Assembly: GCA_021818335.1 (NCBI GenBank)
Contig: JAKAEJ010000002.1
Location: 35,681 to 99,680 of the forward strand
DNA length: 64,000 nucleotides
Source: Pseudomonadota bacterium
GTDB taxonomy: Bacteria; Pseudomonadota; Gammaproteobacteria; Xanthomonadales; Rhodanobacteraceae
Direction: 5' to 3'
Below, piece by piece: positions 42,367 through 52,105 of the stretch. The translations under genes were made by a program, and so were the position numbers. Position 1 is the first letter of the stretch. Each line of letters opens with the position of its first letter. The notes beneath the pieces were generated by a model. The model made no database searches. It was given only the letters and a program-made list of their open reading frames with translations, and was not told where the DNA came from.

Positions 42367-43077
42367 TCAGCGCGGCAGGTAAGCGGGGCCACCGAGCTGA
42401 CGCATTTGCTGCTCGATCCATGCGGCGCGATTCAGCACGTAGGTTGATGGGTACTGCGCGTGGTAGACGTGCGGATTAGGCAGCGTGGCGGCCAGCAGGG
42501 CGGCCTCGCGGGGACTCAGGCTTGCAGGAGCCTCGTGAAAGTAGGCCCGGCTGGCCGCATCCACGCCAAAGATGCCATTACCCAGTTCGGCGATATTCAT
42601 GTAGATGGTCAGGATCCTCTGTTTGGGCAGATTCAGCGTCAGCAGCACCGTGAACCAGGCTTCAATGCCTTTGCGGACGAAGCTGCGGCCATCCCAGAGG
42701 AACAGGTTCTTTGCCGTCTGCTGGGTAATGGTGCTCGCGCCGCGGAGTCTGGCGCCGTGGTCGGCGGCAACGATGGCATCCCGGATTTCACCAAAGTCGA
42801 ACCCCCAGTTGGTCGGAAAGGTCTGGTCTTCGCCGGCAACCATGGCAAGCGGGGCCCATGGCGACACGGCGTGCCACGGCACCCACCGATAGTGGATACG
42901 GAAGTGCGCATCGCCGCGAAGCCGTGCGCTGGCCCATCGCTCGAGCATCACCGCGCTCGTCGCTGGCGGAAGCCATCGCAACGGAAGCACCAGCGCCTCG
43001 GACAGCAGCACGAAGGCGAGCAGAGAGCGCCACGCAAGGCGCCAGATGCGGCGGCGGAATGAACGTGCGGAAGCCAT
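42367..43077 (-). CDS. mtgA: monofunctional peptidoglycan glycosyltransferase
   Basis: 236 residues: an N-terminal membrane anchor (LAWRSLLAFVLLSEALVLPL) followed by a GT51 domain. Motifs include MVAGEDQTFPTNWGFD (catalytic Glu), GASTITQQTAKNLFLW, KQRILTIYMNIAELGNGIFG and REAALLAATLPNP. It polymerises lipid II glycan strands. The ATG at 43077 gives normal length; more upstream frame overlaps the divergent hslO promoter. Stop is eight bases from the arsB stop on the other strand. Confidence 0.93.
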   Translation of the reverse strand: MASARSFRRRIWRLAWRSLLAFVLLSEALVLPLRWLPPATSAVMLERWASARLRGDAHFRIHYRWVPWHAVSPWAPLAMVAGEDQTFPTNWGFDFGEIRDAIVAADHGARLRGASTITQQTAKNLFLWDGRSFVRKGIEAWFTVLLTLNLPKQRILTIYMNIAELGNGIFGVDAASRAYFHEAPASLSPREAALLAATLPNPHVYHAQYPSTYVLNRAAWIEQQMRQLGGPAYLPR

Positions 43078-43209
43078 GGGGTTGTTCGGGTTCGGTGCGA
43101 GTATAGGGTCCAGCCTCCCTTGTGCGGGCGGCGTTTGGTGCCGATCTGCGTCGGGTCCGTTGATTGCCATGGTGGAGTCCGCATATTGTGGGTTTCCCAA
43201 GGATTCCGC

Positions 43210-44100
43210 ATGGATACTGTCGACCTGCTGCAGCCATTCCTGCTCGAGCGCGCCGGCGTCCGCGGCGCCATCGTGCGGCTTGGACCCGCTTGGCGAGAGG
43301 TCGCGGCGCGACAGGACTATCCGGCGCCGGTACGGGCACTGCTGGGTGAAGCGCTTGCCGCCAGCGCGCTCCTCACGGCACACGTCAAGCTGCAGGGTGC
43401 CCTGTCGCTGGAATTGAAGAGCCGTGGGCCGTTGCGCTTGCTGTTCGCCGAGTGCACGGATGCGGGCCGAGTGAGAGGACTCGCACGCTTGGCGGAGGAC
43501 GGATGGGTGGGGGATCCGACAGCACTGGACCTGGCCGCCCAGCCGGAAGCATTGCTGGCCCTTACCCTCGGCAGCGTCGAAAGCGGTACGCGGTACCAGG
43601 GACTGGTCGCCATCCGGGAGCCCCGGCTTGCCGGCGCGCTGGAAGGTTACTTTGCCCAGTCGGAACAGTTACCGACGCGCATCGTGCTCGCTGCTGGCGA
43701 GCGCGTGGCCGCGGGAATCCTATTGCAACAGTTGCCGGGCAACGACGTCGACGACGAGGATGCCTGGCCACGGATCGGCCATCTGACCAGCACCCTGACG
43801 CCAACCGAATTGCTGGAACTGCCTCCAGAACGTCTGTTGACGCGGCTCTATCACGAGGAACGACCGCGCGTCTTCCCAATCCGGACACTGGCGTTTGGTT
43901 GTTCGTGCTCGCGTGCGCGCGTGGAGGCGATGCTTCGCGTCCTGGGTCCCGCGGAAATCCAGGCTGCGCTTGACGCGCGTGATGGGGAAATCGAGGTGAC
44001 CTGCGAGTTCTGTGCAGCACGTTACACGCTGGACGCCATCGACGCGGGGCGTCTGCTTGCAAGTGCACCTAGCGCGCCGGCGTCATCCACACCACATTAG
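43210..44100 (+). CDS. hslO: Hsp33 redox-regulated chaperone
   Basis: 296 residues. Hsp33 is activated by oxidation and holds unfolding proteins in bleach or peroxide stress. The four zinc-binding cysteines are visible near the C-terminus in GCSCSRAR and CEFCAARY, in the CxC/CxxC pattern. The N-terminal domain has VRALLGEALAASALLTAHVK and the substrate-binding region as in the family. The end overlaps the convergent GGDEF-EAL gene by 32 bases. Confidence 0.93.
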   Translation: MDTVDLLQPFLLERAGVRGAIVRLGPAWREVAARQDYPAPVRALLGEALAASALLTAHVKLQGALSLELKSRGPLRLLFAECTDAGRVRGLARLAEDGWVGDPTALDLAAQPEALLALTLGSVESGTRYQGLVAIREPRLAGALEGYFAQSEQLPTRIVLAAGERVAAGILLQQLPGNDVDDEDAWPRIGHLTSTLTPTELLELPPERLLTRLYHEERPRVFPIRTLAFGCSCSRARVEAMLRVLGPAEIQAALDARDGEIEVTCEFCAARYTLDAIDAGRLLASAPSAPASSTPH

Positions 44101-46894
44101 CGGGTGGCGTCCCGATCCATGCGGCCAGTGGTTGCGGTCGGCTGTAAAGGTATCCTTGGCCATAGGGACAACCGAGCTTAAGCAGCAGTTCGCGTTGCGC
44201 CTCGTCCTCGACGCCTTCGGCGATCACGTTCATTCCCAGCGCGCTGGCCAGTGCCTGGATGGTCCGGATAACCGCGTAGCCGTTACCTGACTCGCCATTG
44301 TCCAACGCGGTGACGAACGATCGATCGATCTTCAATGTCTGCAGTGGGTACTGGTGGAGATAGCTGAGCGAGGAGTAGCCGGTACCGAAGTCGTCAAGCG
44401 AAACGCTGATTCCCTGGTCACGCAGGTCGGCGAGTGTGCGTCTGAATTCCTCGGGGTTATCGAGCAGGACGCGCTCCGTTACCTCGATGCGCAGGTTCTC
44501 CGGCGACAGGTTGTGGCGAACCAGAAGCGAAAGCAGCCGCGCGGTGAGCCCTGCGCTGCGGAAGTGGCGAGCGGACAAATTGATGCTCACGAAGCCGCCG
44601 CTTTCAAGAAGCTGTGGCGCTTCCGCGGCAACGCGCTCGAAGATCAGCCAATCCATCGCCTCTGCCGAGCCGTTGTCCTCCGCAACCGCAAGGAATTGCG
44701 CGGGATCGAGCACGCCTCGCTGCGGGTGCTGCCAGCGAACCAGCGCCTCGTAGCCTACGGTGGTTCCATCTTCGAGGCGGGTGATGGGCTGGTAGTACGG
44801 CACGAATTCACCGCGCGCCAGTGCGCGACGCAGGTCGACCTCCATGTCAAGGAGATGGACGGCTTGACGGCGCAGTTGTTCGTCGAAGATCGACCACCGC
44901 TGACGGCCTTCGGCTTTGGCACGATACATCGCTGAATCGGCGTCGCGCAGAAGTTCCTCGGGTCGGACGTAGTGGGGTTCGGCGACGGCGATGCCGATCG
45001 AGACCGACGTGAACATTTCCTTTTGGCCGAGTTGGAACGGTGCCTGCATGCTGGCGATGATGCGGTCGGCAACACGCGTCACTTCCTCGATCGAATGGAT
45101 ATTCTCGATCAGCACTGCGAATTCGTCGCCACCCAGCCGCGCGACGACATCCTGTGATTTGAGGCTGCCGCGGATGCGTCGTCCCGCCTGGAACAGAAGA
45201 TCGTCGCCGACCAGATGTCCAACCGAGTCATTGATGACCTTGAACCGGTCCAGGTCCAGGAACAGGACCGCGAATCGGCGTTGGGCATCAACGCGCAAGC
45301 GCTCCAGCGCGTGTTCAAGGCGCTGCACCAGCAAGTTGCGGTTGGGCAAGCCCGTCAACGAATCATGGAGGGTTTCGAATTTGAGCCGGCGCTCTGCTCG
45401 CTCGCGCTCCGCCACCTGCTCGCGCAGATCCCTGTTTGCCATCGCCAGCGCCCGGGTGCGCTCGGCCACGCGGCGCTCCAGGTCTGCGTGGGCAAGCCGA
45501 AGGATGTCCGCATTGCGCCGACGATCAAGGGCATTGGCAATGTGATAGCTGACGAATGTCAGGAGGTCCTGGTCACGGCTGCTGTAGCGATGCTCGGGTG
45601 CGTAGCTCTGGACGACCAGGGCGCCGACGGTTCTTTCACCAAGCACCAGCGGCACGCCGAGCCAGCAAACCGAATCGGCGCCGCTCTGAACCACGTCTCC
45701 GCTGGCGCGCAGCGCTTGCATGTTGTCCTCGTTCGCCAGCAGCGCGGCGCCATGGGCGATGACGTATTCGGTCAGGCCGTGTCCCGCGCGACGCGGCCTT
45801 CGCACCGCGTCTTGCTCATCGACCGAGTAGGGAAAAGTGAGCTGCTGGCCATCGTCGGATAGCAGGGCGATGTAAAAGTTGCGCGCGTACAGGAGGCCGC
45901 CGACAACCCGATGAACCGCTGCATAAAAGGCGTCCAGGCTGTCGCTCGTGCTCGCCAATTCAGCAATCCGGAAAAGTGCAGCCTGCAGGCGTTCCCCGCG
46001 CTGACGCTCGAGCACCTGTTGCTGGAGTACGCGATTTGCCTCACGGAGCGCCTCCGTACGCTCGTGCACGCGCTTCTCCAGGTCCGCATGCGCCTGGCGG
46101 CGCTCGAGCGCGGACTGGATATGCTGGGCCACGTAGCCAAGTAGCGCCTGGTCCTCGGCGCTATAACGTGCGTCGTCCCGGTAGCTTTGCACCGCAATGC
46201 CGCCGATCACGCGATTCCCGCGGCGCATGGGAACCCCAAGCCAATCGACGCAGATGGGACCCGTGGCCTGCAAGGGCCCTTGCACCTGCAGGGCAATTTC
46301 ATCGAGGGACCCGCGCAGCGCTTGTCCACCACGGATCAAGTGCCACGTCGGGCTGTTGCGCGTCTCTTCGAGGGGGTAGTCATGGTCGGGATGCGGGGGG
46401 TCCGGATCCGCCACGTCGGCGTAATAGACGAATCGCACGGTGTCGGAGGATTCGTCATACAGGACGAAGTAGCAGTTCTCCGCATACATCAGGTTGCGAA
46501 GAATCTCGTGCATCGAGCTCATCACTTCCGGCAGCCGACGTTCGGCGCCGGCCTGCTCGGCGATGGCATACAGCGCGCGCTGCAGTCGTTCGGCGCCCTC
46601 CAGGCGTGCCAGGTTCGCGGCAGCCTGGTCGCGCTGCTCGATCTGCGCGCGGCGTGCTTCGACCAGCCCGTCCGCCCATCGCGCCAGCGACGCGCGCGAT
46701 TCGGGGTCCAGCGTCCGGGACCGTGATGCGAACAGGGCGGCGACCTGATGCAGCTCCTGCGCGTCACGCGCGCGCAGCAACTGCTCGATCAGTGCCGGCA
46801 GGCGGCGGGTGGAAGCGGTGGTCAAGCGATCCCCAGATGCGTGCTGCAGCAAGGCAGCCGCAGCGAGGCTAGGACTGCGCGCCGAATGAATCAA
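44069..46894 (-). CDS. cyclic-di-GMP turnover protein GAF-GAF-GGDEF-EAL
   Basis: 941 residues. Two GAF-type sensor domains, each preceded by helix (LRNLMYAENCYFVLYDES and VVGGLLYARNFYIALLSDD), joined by coiled coil; then a diguanylate cyclase domain with intact RLGGDEFAVL and a phosphodiesterase domain with intact YEALVRW and DDFGTGYSSLSYL. Both activities could occur; no membrane segments, so cytosolic. No REC or PAS domain is seen. The start is a TTG at 46894 (no better ATG nearby) and so is uncertain. Confidence 0.9.
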   Translation of the reverse strand: MIHSARSPSLAAAALLQHASGDRLTTASTRRLPALIEQLLRARDAQELHQVAALFASRSRTLDPESRASLARWADGLVEARRAQIEQRDQAAANLARLEGAERLQRALYAIAEQAGAERRLPEVMSSMHEILRNLMYAENCYFVLYDESSDTVRFVYYADVADPDPPHPDHDYPLEETRNSPTWHLIRGGQALRGSLDEIALQVQGPLQATGPICVDWLGVPMRRGNRVIGGIAVQSYRDDARYSAEDQALLGYVAQHIQSALERRQAHADLEKRVHERTEALREANRVLQQQVLERQRGERLQAALFRIAELASTSDSLDAFYAAVHRVVGGLLYARNFYIALLSDDGQQLTFPYSVDEQDAVRRPRRAGHGLTEYVIAHGAALLANEDNMQALRASGDVVQSGADSVCWLGVPLVLGERTVGALVVQSYAPEHRYSSRDQDLLTFVSYHIANALDRRRNADILRLAHADLERRVAERTRALAMANRDLREQVAERERAERRLKFETLHDSLTGLPNRNLLVQRLEHALERLRVDAQRRFAVLFLDLDRFKVINDSVGHLVGDDLLFQAGRRIRGSLKSQDVVARLGGDEFAVLIENIHSIEEVTRVADRIIASMQAPFQLGQKEMFTSVSIGIAVAEPHYVRPEELLRDADSAMYRAKAEGRQRWSIFDEQLRRQAVHLLDMEVDLRRALARGEFVPYYQPITRLEDGTTVGYEALVRWQHPQRGVLDPAQFLAVAEDNGSAEAMDWLIFERVAAEAPQLLESGGFVSINLSARHFRSAGLTARLLSLLVRHNLSPENLRIEVTERVLLDNPEEFRRTLADLRDQGISVSLDDFGTGYSSLSYLHQYPLQTLKIDRSFVTALDNGESGNGYAVIRTIQALASALGMNVIAEGVEDEAQRELLLKLGCPYGQGYLYSRPQPLAAWIGTPPANVVWMTPAR

Positions 46895-47107
46895 GCCCTG
46901 TAATGGCCGCCGTGCGGGGATTCAAGCCCCAGCCGACCCCGGCACGCCGGGATGCGGCGGCGCAGCAACCGTGTTCCGATCGACAACCCCCGGTCCAGCT
47001 GATGCGCGAGGGGGGAATGAGGCGCTTCTGCTGGATCCAATTCTCGCCAGACGCCGTGGTGAACCCCTGCCGGCGTAAAATCCGGTCATTGCAGTCGGAG
47101 CAGATCC

Positions 47108-48607
47108 ATGGACAGCCGCCGCGCCGCGCGCCAGATTGGCGAACTCTGGGATGACGAGATCGTACCCAAGCTTGCCGAGTACATCCGCATACCCAACAAG
47201 TCGCCGATGTTCGACGCGCAATGGGCTGCGCATGGCTACATGGATGCCGCGGTCGACCTGATGGCTGGCTGGGCGCGTCAGAAGCTTTCTTTGTTGCCCG
47301 GCGCCACTCTGGAGGTGGTGCGGCTCCCCGATCGCACCCCCCTGATCTTCATCGAGATACCGGCAAGCGCTGGATCCGATGCGCGTGTCGATGACGCTGT
47401 GCTGCTCTATGGACACCTGGACAAGCAACCGGAGATGACCGGCTGGAGTAGCGGCCTGGAACCCTGGAAGCCCGTACTGCGCGATGATCGACTCTATGGC
47501 CGTGGAGGTGCCGATGATGGCTATGCCTTGTTCGGCGCGCTTGCGGCGTTGCTGGTTCTGCGCGAACAGGGTTTGCCGCATGCCCGCTGCGTGATCCTTA
47601 TCGAGGCATGCGAGGAATCAGGCAGCTACGATCTGCCGTATTACGTCGATCACCTCGCCGCGCGCATCGGACAGCCCTCGCTCGTCGTTTGTCTCGATTC
47701 CGGTTGCGGTAATTATGACCAACTATGGCTGACGACCAGCCTTCGCGGCATGACGGGCGGTACTCTGAGGGTGGACGTGCTCGATGAGGGCGTGCACTCG
47801 GGGGATGCCTCCGGGATCGTCCCCGAGAGCGTTCGTGTGCTCCGCCTCCTGCTGTCTCGCATCGAGGATGCGGCAACCGGCTGCATCGCCGATGCGGCGC
47901 TCAACGTCGACATTCCCGCCAATCGCATCGATCAGGCGCGCGCCGCTGCGCAAGCGCTGGGAAAGGACGTCTACGAGAAATTTCCGTTGCTCCCGGGCAT
48001 GCAGCCCGTCAGCCCCGACCTTGCGGAGCTGGTATTGAACCGCACGTGGCGCCCGCAACTGGCGATAACCGGCGCGGACGGGCTGCCACCGCTGGCGAGC
48101 GCTGGCAATGTTTTGCGACCCTTTACGTCGCTGAAGCTGAGCTTGCGTCTGCCCCCGACGCTCGATGGCGTGCGCGCAGGGGAACACGTCAAGCGCATCC
48201 TGGAAGGCGATCCGCCGTACGGGTGTAGGGTCGCTTTTGAACTTGAGAAGGCTTCCAGCGGATGGAATGCCCCTGCGCTCCGACCATGGCTCGCACAAGC
48301 GGTGGAAGCCACGGCGCGATCGGCGTTCGGCGCGCCACCCGCTTGCATGGGTGAAGGCGGCAGCATTCCATTCATGGGCATGTTGGGCGAGAAGTTCCCG
48401 GATGCCCAGTTCCTGGTCACGGGTGTTCTTGGTCCGCACTCCAATGCGCACGGGCCGAACGAGTTTCTGCACATCCCCACCGGCAAGCGAATCAGCCATG
48501 TGGTGGCCGGCGTCATCGCGGCCCATCATGACGCCAGCCTCCGGGGACTGACGACGGGCGGTGCGGCTCGGCCCAGCCATCAGGTGCACGCTGACGGCTG
48601 CTGCTGA
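47108..48607 (+). CDS. M20 family metallopeptidase
   Basis: 499 residues of the M20 dinuclear zinc peptidase family (DapE/CPG2/PepV-like). Metal-binding motifs are YGHLDKQPEMTGW, YGRGGADDGYALFGAL and LIEACEESGSYDLP; a dimerisation domain occupies the middle. Substrate could be a dipeptide or N-acylated amino acid. GGAG before ATG 47108. It stands alone: divergent from the GGDEF-EAL gene and convergent with eda. Confidence 0.9.
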   Translation: MDSRRAARQIGELWDDEIVPKLAEYIRIPNKSPMFDAQWAAHGYMDAAVDLMAGWARQKLSLLPGATLEVVRLPDRTPLIFIEIPASAGSDARVDDAVLLYGHLDKQPEMTGWSSGLEPWKPVLRDDRLYGRGGADDGYALFGALAALLVLREQGLPHARCVILIEACEESGSYDLPYYVDHLAARIGQPSLVVCLDSGCGNYDQLWLTTSLRGMTGGTLRVDVLDEGVHSGDASGIVPESVRVLRLLLSRIEDAATGCIADAALNVDIPANRIDQARAAAQALGKDVYEKFPLLPGMQPVSPDLAELVLNRTWRPQLAITGADGLPPLASAGNVLRPFTSLKLSLRLPPTLDGVRAGEHVKRILEGDPPYGCRVAFELEKASSGWNAPALRPWLAQAVEATARSAFGAPPACMGEGGSIPFMGMLGEKFPDAQFLVTGVLGPHSNAHGPNEFLHIPTGKRISHVVAGVIAAHHDASLRGLTTGGAARPSHQVHADGCC

Positions 48608-48764
48608 TCAATCGCGCAGTCCTGGCAGGGCCAGGCGGATGGCTCAACGCGGTGGTGGAGCGATCGGATGCTCCGCGGCCGCAGCGGGAGATCTTGGACT
48701 CCGCGACCCCGTTGTTCCCCCGACGCTGCAGGACCGGCTTCCCTGCGCGGGGAGCAACGGGTGC

Positions 48765-49409
48765 CTACGCGCCCAGGCTGCGTCGCGCACTGGCGGTGAC
48801 ACGGTCCCAGTCGCCGGCCTGCAGCCACTCCTTGCGTACCATCCAGGAGCCGCCCACGCAGGGCACGTTGGGCAGGGCCAGGTAAGCCTGCGCATCATCC
48901 TCGCCAATGCCGCCTGTTGGACAGAAGTTCAGATCGCCAAAGGGTCCACGCAAGGCGTTGAGCGCGCCGATTCCGCCGCTGGGCGCAGCGGGAAAGAATT
49001 TCAGCACGCGGAACCCGCGCGCGCGCAGCGCCATGATCTCACTGGCTGTTGCGGCGCCCGGTATGACCGGCACCTGCGCGTGCAGAACGGCGTCCGCCAG
49101 GGCCGCCGGCGTTCCCGGCGTCACGATGAACTCGGCGCCATGCGCAATGGCGGCGGCCAGTTGATGCACGTCGAGTATGGTGCCCGCGCCGACCTTGAGG
49201 CCCAGATCGGCTGCCCGTATCGCCTTGATGGCATCCAGGGCGGCCGGGGTACGCAACGTGACTTCAATGGCGGTGAGCCCGCCTGCTGCGAGGGCTCGGG
49301 CGCAGTCCACACCCTGGGCGGCGCTCTCGAGGCTCAGGACGGGCATGACCCGCGCGCGTCGGAGCAGATCGAGGGCGGCTTGCTGGCTGGTGGCGAGCGC
49401 GTCGGTCAT
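48765..49409 (-). CDS. eda: 2-keto-3-deoxy-6-phosphogluconate aldolase
   Basis: 214 residues. Final step of the Entner-Doudoroff pathway, giving pyruvate and glyceraldehyde 3-phosphate. The TIM-barrel shows AIEVTLRTPAALDAI, VGAGTILDV, the Schiff-base lysine in FRVLKFFPAA and FCPTGGIGEDDA. AGGAAC lies upstream of the ATG at 49409; a longer frame reads back through edd. Last gene of the operon, 31 bases after edd. Confidence 0.95.
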   Translation of the reverse strand: MTDALATSQQAALDLLRRARVMPVLSLESAAQGVDCARALAAGGLTAIEVTLRTPAALDAIKAIRAADLGLKVGAGTILDVHQLAAAIAHGAEFIVTPGTPAALADAVLHAQVPVIPGAATASEIMALRARGFRVLKFFPAAPSGGIGALNALRGPFGDLNFCPTGGIGEDDAQAYLALPNVPCVGGSWMVRKEWLQAGDWDRVTASARRSLGA

Positions 49410-49440
49410 GACAGTTCCTGATGATTCATGGGGGGCTACG

Positions 49441-51309
49441 TCAATGCCCGTCTGTGGCATTGCGACGTGGCCCAGGCGCGGAATCGCAATCCGCTGGATC
49501 GATGGTGATCGACAGTGCCCCGTGTTCGGCGTCCAGGACCTGCGAACGGCTGTGCCCGAACAGGCGCCGACCGACGTCGCATCCGCCGCGTGGCACCGGC
49601 GTCGGCGCGCGTGCCGCCAGCACGGCCTTGTCCACTTCGAGCGAAAGAAGGCCGGCCTCCGCATCCAGCAATACCTCATCGCCATCATGGACCTTGGCCA
49701 AGAGTCCGCCGCGCGCCGCCTCGGGCGTTAGGTGGATGGCTGACAATGTCTTGCCCGAGGCGCCTGAGAGCCGGCCGTCGGTGACGAGCGCGACCCTCCG
49801 GCCCTGATTCTGGAGATGACCCAGCAATGGCGTAAGGCTATGCAGTTCAGGCATGCCGTTCGCATGCGGGCCCTGGAACCGCAGCACGGCCACGAAGTCC
49901 GTTGGAAGCGTTCCGGCCCGATGGCGACGCGCCAGTTCGTGCTGGTCATGCAACACCACTGCAGGGGCTCGGATGCGGCGCTGCTCGGGTTTGAGGGCTG
50001 AGATCTTCACCAGCGCGCGCCCCAGGTTGCCTTGAACGCGGCGCAGGCCGCCGTGCGGCTCGAACGCATGCTCGACTCCCCTCAGTACTTCGTTGTCCAG
50101 GCTGGTCGCGGGCGACTCATGCCAGCTCAGTCGTTCCGTCGCATCGAGCATGGGCCGGCGCGTGTAGTCGCGCAGGTGATCGCCAAAGATGGTGCGCACG
50201 TCCGCATGGAGAAGGCCCGCGTCCAGCAATTCACGGATGACGAGCCCTATGCCACCTGCGGCGTCGAATCGATTGACGTCAGCATCGCCATTCGGATACA
50301 TGCGCACGAGCAGCGGTACGGTATCCGACAGTTCATGGATATCGTCCCAGTCGATGACGATGCCCGCCGCGCGGGCAACGGCGACCCAGTGGATGCTGTG
50401 GTTGGTGGATCCACCTGTGGCCAGCAGCACGGCCAGTGCGTTGACGATTGCCCGTTCGTCCACCAATTCCCCCAGCGGCCGGCAATCGCCACCCAGCGTG
50501 CTGATCTCGAGAGCGCGCAGTGTGGCAGCCCGCGTCAATGCATCCCGAAGCCGAGTCCCGGGATTGACGAATGCCGAACCGGGCAGCAGGAGACCCATCA
50601 CCTCCAGCAGCAACTGGTTCGAATTGGCGGTTCCGTAAAAGGTGCAGGTGCCGGGCGCGTGATAGGACTCGGCTTCGGCTTGAAGTAGTTCGTCGCGCGT
50701 GGCCTGGCCGGCAGCATAGCGCTCGCGGACCTTCGCCTTCGCCTGATTCGATATGCCGGACGGCATGGGTCCCGCGGGAACAAAGATGGCGGGAAGGTGG
50801 CCGAAGCTCAGGGCGCCGATGAGCATGCCCGGAACAATCTTGTCGCAGACGCCAAGGTAAAGGGTGCTGTCGAACATGGCATGACTCAGGGACACTGCGG
50901 TCGCCTGGGCGATGACGTCGCGACTGAAGAGCGACAACTCCATGCCGGGCTGTCCTTGGGTGATGCCGTCGCACATCGCTGGCACGCCGCCTGCGACCTG
51001 CGCGGTCGCGCCTGCGGCAAGCGCCGTGGCGCGGATCAAGGCTGGATAGGACTCGAAAGGTTGGTGCGCCGAAAGCATGTCGTTGTAAGCACTGACAATG
51101 CCCAGATTCGGGGTCGTGTCGCCCCGCAGTCGCGCTTTGGCCTCAGGGTCGCTGGCGGCAAAGCCATGCGCCAGGTTGCCACAGCTGAGATGCCGGCGCG
51201 CAGGATCACGCGACACTGACGCGATCGCATCGAGATACCGTCCTCTCGATGGAGCGCTGCGTTCGCGGATTCGTTGGGTGATGGCCTGGATGCGGGGATG
51301 GAGATTCAT
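49441..51309 (-). CDS. edd: 6-phosphogluconate dehydratase
   Basis: 622 residues. Makes KDPG from 6-phosphogluconate using a 4Fe-4S cluster. Visible: TPNLGIVSAYNDMLSAHQPF, GGVPAMCDGITQGQPGMELS, FDSTLYLGVCDKIVPG and TDGRLSGASGKTLSA, all standard IlvD/Edd motifs with cluster cysteines. Ribosome-binding site AGGA precedes ATG 51309. It follows pgl by 52 bases, the largest gap in the operon. Confidence 0.96.
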   Translation of the reverse strand: MNLHPRIQAITQRIRERSAPSRGRYLDAIASVSRDPARRHLSCGNLAHGFAASDPEAKARLRGDTTPNLGIVSAYNDMLSAHQPFESYPALIRATALAAGATAQVAGGVPAMCDGITQGQPGMELSLFSRDVIAQATAVSLSHAMFDSTLYLGVCDKIVPGMLIGALSFGHLPAIFVPAGPMPSGISNQAKAKVRERYAAGQATRDELLQAEAESYHAPGTCTFYGTANSNQLLLEVMGLLLPGSAFVNPGTRLRDALTRAATLRALEISTLGGDCRPLGELVDERAIVNALAVLLATGGSTNHSIHWVAVARAAGIVIDWDDIHELSDTVPLLVRMYPNGDADVNRFDAAGGIGLVIRELLDAGLLHADVRTIFGDHLRDYTRRPMLDATERLSWHESPATSLDNEVLRGVEHAFEPHGGLRRVQGNLGRALVKISALKPEQRRIRAPAVVLHDQHELARRHRAGTLPTDFVAVLRFQGPHANGMPELHSLTPLLGHLQNQGRRVALVTDGRLSGASGKTLSAIHLTPEAARGGLLAKVHDGDEVLLDAEAGLLSLEVDKAVLAARAPTPVPRGGCDVGRRLFGHSRSQVLDAEHGALSITIDPADCDSAPGPRRNATDGH

Positions 51310-51361
51310 GGCGTATTCCTGCCCAATGCGCACGGATGGGTGCCGGTCGGGGATGTGGGCA

Positions 51362-52105
51362 TCATGGGCACCAGTGCACGGCGAGGGGGCTGTCCGGCAG
51401 GTCCAGTGCCATACGGATGGGCATGCGCTCGGGGTCGGTCTCGACCAGGGCGCGCTCGAATACCGCGAGCTTGCCATGTCCGCGCAGCAGCAGAACTTGC
51501 GATTGCGCGCGCGCGAGGCCGCTCGGTGTCAGCGTGATGCGCCGGAGGTATCGGCCTGCCCCAGGGCAGCCGGTTGCATCCAGGGCGGCGTAGGCCTGTG
51601 TGTTTGCGTGTACTGCGGGCAGATCGGAAGATCCGGGGAACAGCGAGGCGGTGTGTCCATCATCGCCCATGCCCAGGATCACGACGCTGGGCGCGATGCC
51701 GAGGCCATCCAGCCATGCGCTCGCGGACTGTGCTGCTGCAATCGCGTCGAGGCCGCTGGAGTCATCCAGAAGTGGGCGGAACGCAGCGGCGGTGGCCGCG
51801 TTGGTCAGGAGGCTCGCCCGCAGCAGCGCATCATTGCGGCCGGCGGCTTCCGCGGTCACGCGCTCATCGACGAGTCCGATGCTGACCCTTGCCCAGGGCA
51901 GATCGGTGCCTGCCAGGATCTCGAACACCGGCGCCGGCGTGCTGCCGCCGGAAACCAGCATGGCCGCGCGATCCTGTCGTTCGATGGCCGCTCGAAGGAT
52001 GTCGGCGACCGCATGCGCCGCGCCGCGCGCCCAGGCGCGCTCGTCCGCATACGGCTCGAACGTGCAGCGCAGCCGGTCGTCCCGGGGCGTGCCGGTCGGG
52101 CTCAT
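51362..52105 (-). CDS. pgl: 6-phosphogluconolactonase
   Basis: 247 residues of the DevB/NagB-like type of lactonase. Motifs: AMLVSGGSTPAPVFEIL, WARVSIGLVDERVT and ILGMGDDGHTASLFPG. Hydrolyses 6-phosphogluconolactone to 6-phosphogluconate. The start overlaps the stop of glk by four bases (ATGA). Confidence 0.94.
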   Translation of the reverse strand: MSPTGTPRDDRLRCTFEPYADERAWARGAAHAVADILRAAIERQDRAAMLVSGGSTPAPVFEILAGTDLPWARVSIGLVDERVTAEAAGRNDALLRASLLTNAATAAAFRPLLDDSSGLDAIAAAQSASAWLDGLGIAPSVVILGMGDDGHTASLFPGSSDLPAVHANTQAYAALDATGCPGAGRYLRRITLTPSGLARAQSQVLLLRGHGKLAVFERALVETDPERMPIRMALDLPDSPLAVHWCP